Shown: positions 1 to 6,101 of the stretch, piece after piece | How the letters are laid out: the number at the start of each line of letters is the position of its first letter | Position numbering within the stretch: position 1 is the first letter of the stretch | Source: Sporomusaceae bacterium | GTDB taxonomy: Bacteria; Bacillota_C; Negativicutes; Sporomusales_B; UBA7701 | Assembly (NCBI GenBank): GCA_022839045.1 | Contig: JALHDI010000105.1 | Span: forward strand, 21,725 to 27,973 | Reading direction: 5' to 3' | Length of the DNA stretch: 6,249 nt | Position numbers and translations under genes: made by a program | The notes under the pieces: model-generated | Databases searched by the model: none | What the model saw: the letters and a program-made list of their open reading frames with translations, nothing else | Told to the model about the DNA's origin: nothing

Positions 1-952
1 GGTAATTTTTCGCTATTTCAGTAACTTCAATAGGCCAGACCGGTTTATCCCAACAATCGGCTTCCATGGCAAGTAACCTTTCGGTCTCCGCAGTCGATAT
101 AGATTTGGACTGGAGATGTTTTTTTTGGTCTAATTTCTTGTCCAGATCTTCTATGCAAAGCTCAACGCCACCAAACCAAACTTTCTTTTCGTTTGCTGAC
201 GGCGAATAAGAGTACCCTGTCACCGGTAATATTGTCAAGCACCTAAACTCACATCCTTCCTGCGCGGCAGCAATCGCCTTATGGTGTCCATCTAAAAGCG
301 CGCATAAATAAGCGTCCATATGGAAGGCGACGCCGCGAAGCCTGTCGCCGCAGCCGCTGCGATACTGCTCTCGATAGGAATCAACAGTGATTTTATCATA
401 TCGGTTCGGAAGCTGGGTAGGTAGCAAGTACGACGGCCAGCTACGTACCCACCTAAAACGATGCCCGATAGCACCACTCGCTTTGTTCACACGTGGGGTA
501 TTACTTTGGTTCCAGAAGAAACGCCCTCCGTCAGTCGGGAACAGGGCCGAATCAGCCAATACATAGTATCCTTCCGGTAACAGCTTGAAAAGAGGGTTAA
601 ATTCTACTAATGCTTTTTCGATACCCTCATAAGGCTGATTTGTGTGATTTCTTATCGTCTGGATAGTATCTTGGTCAACATGTTCTAGACCATACCCGGC
701 CGATATAAGCTTTTCGCAGGTCGGGCAGTCATTCTCGTCTTGAGAATGCCACTTAACTAGCGGTACACCGTTTAGCAGCAAAAAAGATTTCCATGTCCTA
801 TCCTTCGCAACACCATAGGCCGTTCTCAGTCTCCCAAGTCCATTTTTCACGAAAAATAGAACGGCTTCTTCTTCCCATGGGGAAGAACTCTTCTCGTAGT
901 ATTTTACGGCTGTTATTCCGCTCGATTTCTTCCCCCACAGCAACTCTAACAA
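1..952 (-). CDS. Uncharacterised protein with LDGHHK (ParB/Srx-like) motif, C-terminus cut by window edge
   Basis: The minus-strand frame is open without a stop from position 1231 to the window edge. I place the start at TTG 950-952 because GGAGG lies 8 nt upstream (961-965). ATG 977-979 is in frame but has no Shine-Dalgarno. From the TTG, 317 codons are present and the C-terminus is missing. Visible features are CPTC at residues 76-79 (possible metal-binding pair or half zinc site), a segment ADSALFPTDGG near 133-143 followed by FFWN, and LDGHHK at 220-225 followed by an Ala-rich helix and a hydrophobic strand (CLTILP, 238-243). There is no signal peptide or membrane segment, so it is probably cytosolic. 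DGHH(R/K) recalls the phosphate-binding loop of ParB/sulfiredoxin-fold proteins, but this is motif resemblance only. I do not recognise a named family and cannot assign a function. It is divergent from polA and more AT-rich than the downstream genes, which suggests accessory DNA. Confidence 0.75.
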   Translation of the reverse strand, partial: MLELLWGKKSSGITAVKYYEKSSSPWEEEAVLFFVKNGLGRLRTAYGVAKDRTWKSFLLLNGVPLVKWHSQDENDCPTCEKLISAGYGLEHVDQDTIQTIRNHTNQPYEGIEKALVEFNPLFKLLPEGYYVLADSALFPTDGGRFFWNQSNTPRVNKASGAIGHRFRWVRSWPSYLLPTQLPNRYDKITVDSYREQYRSGCGDRLRGVAFHMDAYLCALLDGHHKAIAAAQEGCEFRCLTILPVTGYSYSPSANEKKVWFGGVELCIEDLDKKLDQKKHLQSKSISTAETERLLAMEADCWDKPVWPIEVTEIAKNY

Positions 953-960
953 GAATGATC

Positions 961-965
961 CCTCC
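961..965 (-). promoter_or_regulatory. Ribosome binding site deciding the minus-strand gene start
   Basis: Read on the minus strand this is GGAGG, 8 nt before TTG 950-952. It is the only strong Shine-Dalgarno near the start of the open frame. It argues for the TTG start over ATG 977-979, which lies upstream of the site and has none of its own. Confidence 0.55.
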
Positions 966-1011
966 AGGCAGATACTCATATTATGAGTTAATTTCGCTAA
1001 TATTTTCCTAT

Positions 1012-1040
1012 ATCCTATGCTGTGTCTAAAATGGAAGCAA
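1012..1040 (-). promoter_or_regulatory. Tentative sigma-A promoter for the minus-strand gene
   Basis: On the minus strand, TTGCTT (1035-1040) and TAGGAT (1012-1017) are separated by exactly 17 nt in AT-rich DNA. This would put the transcript start near 1005, about 40 nt before the GGAGG site. The -35 matches consensus at only three positions and the -10 at four, so the spacing is the main support. Confidence 0.25.
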
Positions 1041-1106
1041 TGGAAGCGTAAAATAGAAAAGCAAACAGAAGAATAACGTGACCAATTGACCATTTGCAAT
1101 ATGAGT

Positions 1107-1331
1107 ACGGTTGGCCGGCGTTCCCGGCTTTGGATGATGCCCCCTTCAAGCGAGGCGGCGGCCGCTACTTGGCGAGAGAGCCGGTAACGGCGGCCGGCGC
1201 GAGCCAAGAACGGCGAGCGAGCCGCTATCTGTCAGGAGACAGTTAGCGGCGTACGGCCAGCCGTCGGCGACGAGCCTAGTAAGACCGCCGACGCAGCGGG
1301 GGGCGAACCCAAACGCCGGGATAAGCCGCCT
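1107..1331. other. GC-rich multi-hairpin intergenic region, possible structured RNA or dispersed repeat
   Basis: This part of the 536-nt divergent intergenic gap has no plausible ORF. It is much more GC-rich than the AT-rich DNA on both sides. Visible pairings are: GCCGG/CCGGC (1114-1118/1124-1128); CTTGGC/GCCAAG (1168-1173/1203-1208) with an inner GCCGG/CCGGC (1180-1184/1194-1198); a 13-bp stem with one mismatch and an AGGA loop (1221-1233/1238-1250); CGTCGGCG/CGCCGACG (1262-1269/1286-1293); and GGCG/CGCC (1302-1305/1314-1317). AGGCGGC (1153-1159) pairs with GCCGCCT (1325-1331), so the last four hairpin units could sit inside one closed multibranch fold. I looked for signatures of RNase P, tmRNA, SRP RNA, T-box and common riboswitches and saw none. 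Either strand could be the functional one. No U-tract follows. The flanking stretches 980-1106 and 1332-1375 show nothing definite beyond the tentative promoters. Confidence 0.4.
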
Positions 1332-1375
1332 ACTAGAAAGATTAAGCTGGCGTAAGCGGGAAATTAGAGAGGGAT

Positions 1376-1402
1376 TTGTGGTAGACTAGCCAATAATATA
1401 AC
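1376..1402 (+). promoter_or_regulatory. Tentative promoter for the polA-mutM-coaE operon
   Basis: TTGTGG (1376-1381) and TATAAC (1397-1402) are separated by 15 nt, in AT-rich DNA between the hairpin region and polA. The spacer is shorter than ideal. An alternative -10 is TATAAA at 1414-1419, which lacks a good -35. A promoter somewhere here is likely because polA is the first gene in its direction, but the exact boxes are uncertain. Confidence 0.25.
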
Positions 1403-1426
1403 AGTTAAAGAAATATAAAGACTAAA

Positions 1427-1465
1427 GGTTGGCGCGAAGGTCTCCGAGTGGCCTTATCGGCAACC
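1427..1465 (+). other. Hairpin in the polA 5' leader
   Basis: An outer pairing GGTTG/CAACC (1427-1431/1461-1465) encloses a stem AAGGTC/GGCCTT (1437-1442/1450-1455, one G-U pair) with a 7-nt loop. It ends 9 nt before the AAGGG ribosome binding site of polA (1474-1478). There is no U-tract, so it is not a terminator. It could shape translation of polA, but that is inference. Confidence 0.3.
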
Positions 1466-1488
1466 GTGAATTCAAGGGTGGTGGCGAT

Positions 1489-3699
1489 ATGCCCGGTAAG
1501 TTTGTGATAATCGACGGCAGCAGCCTGGTGCACCGGGCGTTTTACGCGCTGCCGCTGCTGGCGACGGCGGCCGGACAGTACACGAACGCGGCGTACGGCT
1601 TCACGACGATGCTGGTGAAGCTGCTGGCGGATGTGAAGCCGGACACGGTGGCGGTGGCTTTCGACAAGGGACGGGTGACGTTCCGCAACGAGCAGTACGC
1701 CGGGTACAAGGCCCAGCGCAAGGCGACGCCGACCGAGCTGGCCGAGCAGTTCCCGCTGGTGCGCGAGCTGCTGGCGGCGATGGGGATCGCGGTGCTGGAG
1801 GAGGCGGGTTTCGAGGCGGACGATATCATCGGCACGCTGGCCTGCCGGGCGGCGAAGGCCGGCCACGAGGTCATCATCGTGACCGGCGACCGCGACGCGC
1901 TGCAGCTGATCGGCCCGGCGACGAAGGTGATGCTGACCCGCAAGGGGATTTCGGAGATGGCGCTGTTCGACCACGAGGCGCTGTACGCCCAGTACGGGGT
2001 GACGCCGGAGCAGGTCGTCGATCTGAAGGGCCTGATGGGCGACACGTCGGACAACATCCCCGGGGTGCCGGGGGTGGGCGAGAAGACGGCCACGAAGCTG
2101 ATCGCCGAGTTCGGGTCGGTGGAGAACGTGCTGGCGAATATCGACAAGGTGCCGGGGGCGAAGCTGCAGGAGAAGCTGCGCGAGAACGCCGCGCTGGCGG
2201 TGTTGTCGAAGAAGCTGGCGACGATCGAGTGCAACATGCCGCTGCCGGACGCGCCCGAGGATTACGCGCCGGCGCCGGATGCGGCCAGGGTGCGGGAGTT
2301 GTTCGCGAAGTACGAGTTCAAGAGCCTGCTGGCGAAGCTGGACACGATATTCCCGGGGGCCGGAACGGCTCCGGCCCCGGAACCTGCCGCGCCACCGCCC
2401 GCACAGGTTGCGGACAAGCCGGCGGCGGTGGCGGAGTTGGTAGCCGCCGCCCGCCGCGAGGGGTTGCTGCGCTGCCATGCGGTGACGAGCGGCCAGGTGC
2501 CGGCGGTGACGTTCACGGGTCTGGGCGTGGCCGCGGGGGGCCGCGCGGCCTTCGTCCCGGCCGGGACGGAGGGCTGGGGCGAGGTGCTCGCGCTGTTGGC
2601 CGACGGGAAAGTGGGCAAGCTAACATATGACGGCAAGACGCTGACGAGCGCCTGCCTGGCGGCCGGGAAGCCGCTGGCGGGGTTGGCGTTCGACGTGTTC
2701 CTGGCCCGATTATGCGGCGTGGGCGGCGGCGGCGGCGGGCGAGCTGAAGCCGGTGCTGGACGGCCTGCTCAAGGAGACGGCCGCGGACAGGCTGTATTAC
2801 GAGATCGAGCTGCCGCTGGTCGAGGTGCTGGCGGTGATGGAGCAGACCGGCATCAAGGTGGATACCGGAGAGCTGGCGACGATGGCGGGCGAGATCGGCC
2901 GCAAGGTGGACAGCCTGCTGGCCGATATCTACCGGATCGCCGGCGAGGAGTTCAACGTGAATTCCACCAAGCAGCTGGGCGTGATTTTGTTCGAGAAGCT
3001 GCGGCTGCCGGTGCTGAAGAAGACCAAGACGGGGTATTCGACCGACGCCGAGGTGCTGGAGAAGCTGGCCGGCGAACACCCGCTGATCGACAAGCTGCTG
3101 GAATACCGGATGCTTACAAAATTGAAGTCGACTTATCTGGACGGGATGGCGGCGCTGGTGAACCCGGCGAGCGGCCGGGTGCACACGAGCTTCAACCAGA
3201 CGGTTACGGCCACGGGGCGGCTGTCGAGTTCGGACCCCAACCTGCAGAACATCCCGGTGCGCACCGACGCGGGCCGCAAGATCCGCGAACTGTTCGTGCC
3301 GGACGCCGGTTACGACGCGCTGCTGTCGGCCGATTATTCGCAGATCGAGCTGAGGATTCTCGCCCATATGTCGGGCGATGCCGGGCTGATCGAGGCTTTC
3401 AGGGTCGGCAAGGACATCCATACGGCGACGGCGGCCGAGGTGTTCGGGGTGGGCGAGGCGGCGGTGACGCCGCTGATGCGCTCGCGGGCCAAGGCGGTCA
3501 ATTTCGGGATCGTGTACGGCATCAGCGATTACGGCCTGTCGCAGGGGCTGGGCGTGAGCCGCAAGGAGGCGGGCGAGTATATCGACAGTTATTTCGCCCG
3601 CTATCCGGGGGTGAAGCGCTATATCGACGCGATGATCGCGGGCGCCCGCGAGCAGGGCTATGTAACGACGATGTTCGGCCGGCGGCGCTATCTGCCTGA
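1489..3699 (+). CDS. polA: PolA N-terminal fragment: 5' nuclease domain with out-of-frame tail
   Basis: This is the frame as it stands in the sequence: 736 residues from ATG 1489, of which only 1-406 are genuine PolA. The 5' nuclease (FEN-like) domain spans about 1-290. It has the metal-ligand acidic residues: D9 in IIDGS, D59 in AFDKG, EADD at 109-112, D134 and D136 in TGDRD, and D185/D188 in GDTSDNIPG, followed by the helix-hairpin-helix PGVGEKTA. A Pro/Ala-rich linker (about 302-315) leads into a degenerate 3'-5' exonuclease-like domain. After residue 406 the frame reads Gly/Arg/Ala-rich nonsense to the stop at 3697-3699. If expressed as written, the product would keep flap nuclease activity at best. 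A functional protein this long is unlikely. Confidence 0.5.
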   Translation: MPGKFVIIDGSSLVHRAFYALPLLATAAGQYTNAAYGFTTMLVKLLADVKPDTVAVAFDKGRVTFRNEQYAGYKAQRKATPTELAEQFPLVRELLAAMGIAVLEEAGFEADDIIGTLACRAAKAGHEVIIVTGDRDALQLIGPATKVMLTRKGISEMALFDHEALYAQYGVTPEQVVDLKGLMGDTSDNIPGVPGVGEKTATKLIAEFGSVENVLANIDKVPGAKLQEKLRENAALAVLSKKLATIECNMPLPDAPEDYAPAPDAARVRELFAKYEFKSLLAKLDTIFPGAGTAPAPEPAAPPPAQVADKPAAVAELVAAARREGLLRCHAVTSGQVPAVTFTGLGVAAGGRAAFVPAGTEGWGEVLALLADGKVGKLTYDGKTLTSACLAAGKPLAGLAFDVFLARLCGVGGGGGGRAEAGAGRPAQGDGRGQAVLRDRAAAGRGAGGDGADRHQGGYRRAGDDGGRDRPQGGQPAGRYLPDRRRGVQREFHQAAGRDFVREAAAAGAEEDQDGVFDRRRGAGEAGRRTPADRQAAGIPDAYKIEVDLSGRDGGAGEPGERPGAHELQPDGYGHGAAVEFGPQPAEHPGAHRRGPQDPRTVRAGRRLRRAAVGRLFADRAEDSRPYVGRCRADRGFQGRQGHPYGDGGRGVRGGRGGGDAADALAGQGGQFRDRVRHQRLRPVAGAGREPQGGGRVYRQLFRPLSGGEALYRRDDRGRPRAGLCNDDVRPAALSA

Positions 3700-4006
3700 G
3701 ATCCACAGCACGAATTTCAATCAGCGGTCGTTCGCGGAGCGGACGGCGATGAATACGCCCATCCAGGGGACGGCGGCGGATGTTATCAAGAAGGCGATGG
3801 TGGAGGTCTACCGCCGTCTGAAGGAGGCCGGGCTGAAGAGCCGCGTGCTGCTGCAGGTCCACGACGAGCTGGTGCTGGAGGTGGCCGCGGCCGAGCGGGA
3901 CAGGGCGGCGGCGATCGTCCGCGAGGCCATGGAGGGCACGGTCAGCCTGTCGGTGCCGCTGACGACCGATATCAAGGACGGGAAAAATTGGGCGGAAGCC
4001 AAGTAG
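2753..4006 (+). CDS. polA: PolA C-terminal fragment: family A polymerase domain
   Basis: The polymerase half is open from 2645 to 4006. GTG 2753 is the first usual start codon and gives 417 residues beginning right at the polymerase module. Family A motifs are complete: TGRLSSSDPNLQNIPVR, motif A SADYSQIELR (catalytic Asp codon 3332-3334), the O-helix R-x3-K-x2-NFG-x2-YG (from about 3485), and motif C QVHDEL (3854-3871, catalytic Asp 3863-3865). Nothing in the palm, fingers or thumb looks damaged. No convincing Shine-Dalgarno precedes the GTG, so independent translation as a Klenow-like fragment is possible but unproven. The stop is followed by a GGGGG-containing ribosome binding site for mutM (4009-4013). 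Confidence 0.6.
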   Translation: MLDGLLKETAADRLYYEIELPLVEVLAVMEQTGIKVDTGELATMAGEIGRKVDSLLADIYRIAGEEFNVNSTKQLGVILFEKLRLPVLKKTKTGYSTDAEVLEKLAGEHPLIDKLLEYRMLTKLKSTYLDGMAALVNPASGRVHTSFNQTVTATGRLSSSDPNLQNIPVRTDAGRKIRELFVPDAGYDALLSADYSQIELRILAHMSGDAGLIEAFRVGKDIHTATAAEVFGVGEAAVTPLMRSRAKAVNFGIVYGISDYGLSQGLGVSRKEAGEYIDSYFARYPGVKRYIDAMIAGAREQGYVTTMFGRRRYLPEIHSTNFNQRSFAERTAMNTPIQGTAADVIKKAMVEVYRRLKEAGLKSRVLLQVHDELVLEVAAAERDRAAAIVREAMEGTVSLSVPLTTDIKDGKNWAEAK

Positions 4007-4019
4007 ACGGGGGATAGCT

Positions 4020-4844
4020 ATGCCTGAGATGCCGGAAGTCGAGACGATACGCCGCACGCTGACCGACAAGGTGACGGGCCGGCGGATCACGGATGTGAAT
4101 ATGCTGCTGCCGCGGCTGGTGAAGTGGCCTTCCCCGGAGGAGTTCCGGGCGGTGGTGACGGATTCGGTCATCACGCGGCTGGACCGTCGCGGCAAGTATC
4201 TGCTGTTTTATCTGGATAACGATAAGGTGATGGTGGTGCATCTCAGGATGACGGGGCGGCTTTACCATGTGGCCCCGGGGGCTCCTCCCGACCGCTTCAC
4301 GCGGGTGGTTTTCACGCTGGACGGCGGCGACGCGCTGCTTTACGCCGACAGCCGCACGCTGGGGACGCTGTATGTCCTGCCGACGGACGAGCTGTGGCGC
4401 ATTTCCGGTCTTGCGACCATGGGACCGGAGCCGCTGTCGCCGGAGTTCACGCCGGAGTATTTCCGGGAAAGCCTGGCCGGACGGCGGGTGACGATCAAGG
4501 GGCTGCTGCTCAACCAGAAGCTGATCGGCGGCCTGGGCAATATCTACGTGGACGAGGCGCTGGCGCTGGCAGGCATCCGCCCGGAGCGGCCGGCGGCCGG
4601 CCTGACGGACGAGGAGGCGGCGCGGCTGTATAACGCGGTGAACGCCGTCATCGCCCAGGGCATCGAGTACGGGGGCACGACTTTCCGCGATTACCGCGAC
4701 GGGGCGGGGCAGAAGGGCAGCAACCAGCATCACCTGAGGGTTTACGGGCGGAAGAACGAGGCGTGCAGCGTGTGCGGCACGCCGATAGCCCGCTCCGAGG
4801 TGGCCGGGCGCGGCACGCATTACTGCCCGCATTGCCAGCACTGA
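4020..4844 (+). CDS. mutM: Formamidopyrimidine-DNA glycosylase (Fpg/MutM)
   Basis: This bifunctional glycosylase/AP lyase excises 8-oxoguanine and formamidopyrimidines in base excision repair. It has 274 residues, the usual family length. The N-terminus MPEMPEVETIRR supplies the catalytic Pro2 and Glu3. Lys59 in RRGKYLL is the conserved active-site lysine, and Asn174 in GNIYVDEA lies in the helix-two-turn-helix. The C-terminus has a zinc finger with Cys249, Cys252, Cys269 and Cys272, and Arg264 in the finger loop. Of the three void-filling residues, Met77 and Arg112 are present, but the usual Phe in the DxRxFG motif is Leu114. The start ATG 4020 has GGGGGA 5 nt upstream and follows the polA stop by 13 nt, so the two genes are co-transcribed. 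Pairing with polA fits a repair operon, since PolA fills the gap after MutM incision. Confidence 0.97.
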   Translation: MPEMPEVETIRRTLTDKVTGRRITDVNMLLPRLVKWPSPEEFRAVVTDSVITRLDRRGKYLLFYLDNDKVMVVHLRMTGRLYHVAPGAPPDRFTRVVFTLDGGDALLYADSRTLGTLYVLPTDELWRISGLATMGPEPLSPEFTPEYFRESLAGRRVTIKGLLLNQKLIGGLGNIYVDEALALAGIRPERPAAGLTDEEAARLYNAVNAVIAQGIEYGGTTFRDYRDGAGQKGSNQHHLRVYGRKNEACSVCGTPIARSEVAGRGTHYCPHCQH

Positions 4845-4856
4845 GGGGGAAGCGGA

Positions 4857-5456
4857 GTGCGCGTGATCGGACTGACCGGCGGCATCGCGAGCGGCAAGAG
4901 CACGGTGAGCGGGATGCTGCGGGAGCTGGGGGCGCGGGTGATCGACGCGGACGCCATCGCCCGCGAGGTGGTGGAGCCCGGCCGGCCTGCCCTGGCGGAG
5001 ATTGTCGCCTGGCTGGGGCGGGATATCCTGCTGGCCGACGGCTCGTTGGACCGCAGGAAGCTGGGCGAGCTGGTGTTCGGCGACAGCGCGGCGCGGGCCG
5101 CTCTGGAGGGCATCACCCATCCGCGGATCACGGCGGCGGCGAAAGAGGCGCTGGCGGCGGCGGAGCGGGAAGGCTGCGCGGTGGCGGTGCTGGATGTGCC
5201 GCTTTTATACGAGGCCGGCTGGGACGAAGGGGTGGACGAGGTGTGGGTGGTGTACGTGGACGCGGCCACCCAGCTGAGCCGCCTGATGGCGCGGGACTCG
5301 CTGACGGCGGCGCAGGCCGCGGCCCGCGTCGCCGCCCAGATGAGCCTGGAGGAGAAGGCCCGCAGGGCCGATATCGTTATCGACAACAGCGGCGATCCGG
5401 GCGGCACCGCCGCGCAGGTGGCCGCGGCGTGGCGCCGGGCGGCCGGCGGCAGATAG
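4857..5456 (+). CDS. coaE: Dephospho-CoA kinase
   Basis: CoaE phosphorylates the 3'-hydroxyl of dephospho-CoA with ATP, the last step of coenzyme A synthesis, in the cytosol. At 199 residues it has normal length. The Walker A loop is GGIASGKS (8-15). The conserved acidic DAD is at 30-32, HPRI at 88-91 and DVPLLYE at 113-119. The lid-like Arg-containing segment is QLSRLMARD (139-147). The start is GTG 4857: its ribosome binding site GAGGGGGA (4843-4850) overlaps the mutM stop TGA (4842-4844) with 6-nt spacing, which points to translational coupling. An in-frame GTG at 4863 is the alternative but would trim the first strand of the P-loop fold. The protein ends in an Ala/Arg-rich tail after the IDNSGD strand. 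The adjacency mutM-coaE is common in Firmicutes. Confidence 0.96.
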   Translation: MRVIGLTGGIASGKSTVSGMLRELGARVIDADAIAREVVEPGRPALAEIVAWLGRDILLADGSLDRRKLGELVFGDSAARAALEGITHPRITAAAKEALAAAEREGCAVAVLDVPLLYEAGWDEGVDEVWVVYVDAATQLSRLMARDSLTAAQAAARVAAQMSLEEKARRADIVIDNSGDPGGTAAQVAAAWRRAAGGR

Positions 5457-5490
5457 GCGACATTAATCAGTACTACCGCACATAGTTTAT

Positions 5491-5518
5491 AAGGAGCATA
5501 AATGACGGAGTGATAGTG
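5491..5518 (+). promoter_or_regulatory. Ribosome binding region of slt with an embedded three-codon ORF
   Basis: AAGGAG (5491-5496) sits 5 nt before ATG 5502, the ideal spacing, but that ATG opens only Met-Thr-Glu-stop (5502-5513). Its TGA overlaps GTG 5510 in the tetranucleotide GTGA. GGAG (5507-5510), inside the mini-ORF, lies 5 nt before a second in-frame start, GTG 5516. Ribosomes ending the mini-ORF could restart at either GTG. Confidence 0.4.
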
Positions 5519-6085
5519 TTGCGCAAGACCACCCTGGCCGTGCTGGCGCTGTTCGCCGTGCTGGCGGCGGCAGCCGGCTTTATGGTGTACCAGAGCGACT
5601 GGTTCCAGCGGGAGTATATTTATCCTTTCCCTTACCGGGAGAAGGTGTTTTTCTATGCGACCGAGAACGAGGTCGATCCTTTCCTGATCGCGGCCGTTAT
5701 CCGCACGGAGAGCAAGTTCATCCCCACCGCCCGCTCGCCCAAGGGGGCGATGGGGCTTATGCAGATGATGCCCGAGACGGGGCAGTGGGTGGCGAGCCAG
5801 GTGGAGCAGGAAGGGTTTTATCCCGGGATGCTGAACGACCCGGATACGAGCATTCGTTTCGGGGCGTGGTACCTGGCGTCGCTGAAGAATGAGTTCAAGG
5901 AGAACGAGATCCTGGTGCTGGCGGCGTATAACGGCGGCCGCGGCAACGTGAACCAGTGGATGCGCCAGTTCGGCTGGGAGCGGGGGTTCCGGGATATCGA
6001 CAGGATACCGTACCAGGAGACGAAGGAGTATGTGAAGAAGGTGCTGGCGGCCCGAGAGCGGTATAGAGATCTTTATGGCAGGTAG
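5510..6085 (+). CDS. Membrane-anchored lytic transglycosylase, SLT domain (GH23)
   Basis: This enzyme would cleave the MurNAc-GlcNAc bond of peptidoglycan to give 1,6-anhydro-MurNAc ends, acting outside the cytoplasmic membrane. It has 191 residues from GTG 5510 (189 from GTG 5516, which has the better-placed GGAG). Basic residues then a hydrophobic helix (about 7-27) form a signal anchor; there is no lipobox cysteine. The SLT core begins near 45. Catalytic Glu67 lies in IRTESKF, followed by SPKGAMGLMQMMPET (76-90) and AAYNGG (138-143). No LysM or SH3 wall-binding domain is present, so this is a minimal membrane-tethered form. It lies 53 nt after coaE, with its own ribosome binding site, and may belong to the same transcript. 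Short Slt proteins next to coaE are familiar in spore-forming Firmicutes, but a role in sporulation or division cannot be read from the sequence. Confidence 0.92.
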   Translation: MIVLRKTTLAVLALFAVLAAAAGFMVYQSDWFQREYIYPFPYREKVFFYATENEVDPFLIAAVIRTESKFIPTARSPKGAMGLMQMMPETGQWVASQVEQEGFYPGMLNDPDTSIRFGAWYLASLKNEFKENEILVLAAYNGGRGNVNQWMRQFGWERGFRDIDRIPYQETKEYVKKVLAARERYRDLYGR

Positions 6086-6101
6086 TTACTGCTTCGACTA
6101 G

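Larger units (their letters stand above)
1489..4006 (+). pseudogene. polA: DNA polymerase I, broken by an internal deletion/frameshift
   Basis: Pol I fills gaps in excision repair and replaces Okazaki primers. The gene starts at ATG 1489 behind AAGGGTGG (1474-1481). Codons 1-406 (to 2706) encode the 5' nuclease domain and the start of the proofreading-like domain. From 2708 the homologous protein continues in the next frame to TAG 4004-4006 (432 codons). Both halves read as well-conserved PolA. Compared with E. coli and Geobacillus PolA, about 45-50 residues are absent at the junction between AFDVFLA and DYAAWA, so this is a deletion plus frameshift and not a single-base slip. The junction sits beside a run of GCG codons (2723-2737). 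The remaining domain lacks the DxE exonuclease motif, as in proofreading-deficient Bacillus-type PolA. Either the gene is truly disrupted in this strain or the sequence has an assembly error; intact flanks and an intact operon make an error a serious possibility. Confidence 0.85.

Noticed and set aside
292..477. Short minus-strand frame of 61 codons
   Set aside because: It is a shifted-frame shadow inside the long open minus-strand gene carrying the LDGHHK motif.
793..1029. Plus-strand 78-codon frame opposite the minus-strand gene
   Set aside because: It is antisense to the better supported minus-strand frame, has no ribosome binding site and reads as low-quality protein.
1183..1196. Resemblance of GGTAACGGCGGCCG to a conserved 23S rRNA segment
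   Set aside because: The match is short and imperfect and the flanking sequence does not continue as rRNA; likely chance.
1107..1331. Known housekeeping RNA or riboswitch (RNase P, tmRNA, SRP, T-box, cobalamin, SAM)
   Set aside because: None of the diagnostic conserved motifs of these classes could be found on either strand.
1405..2478. Long minus-strand frame opposite polA
   Set aside because: Arg/His/Gln/Leu-rich composition typical of the antisense of GC-rich coding DNA; the plus strand encodes a recognised 5' nuclease. The same applies to minus-strand frames at 2513-4195, 3972-5120 and 4820-5407.
2690..2760. Programmed ribosomal frameshift in polA
   Set aside because: No slippery heptamer or stimulatory signal is evident, and a frameshift would not restore the 45-50 missing residues.
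4763..5485. Plus-strand 240-codon frame over the mutM end and coaE
   Set aside because: Gly/Arg-rich out-of-frame shadow; coaE in the true frame has all kinase motifs.
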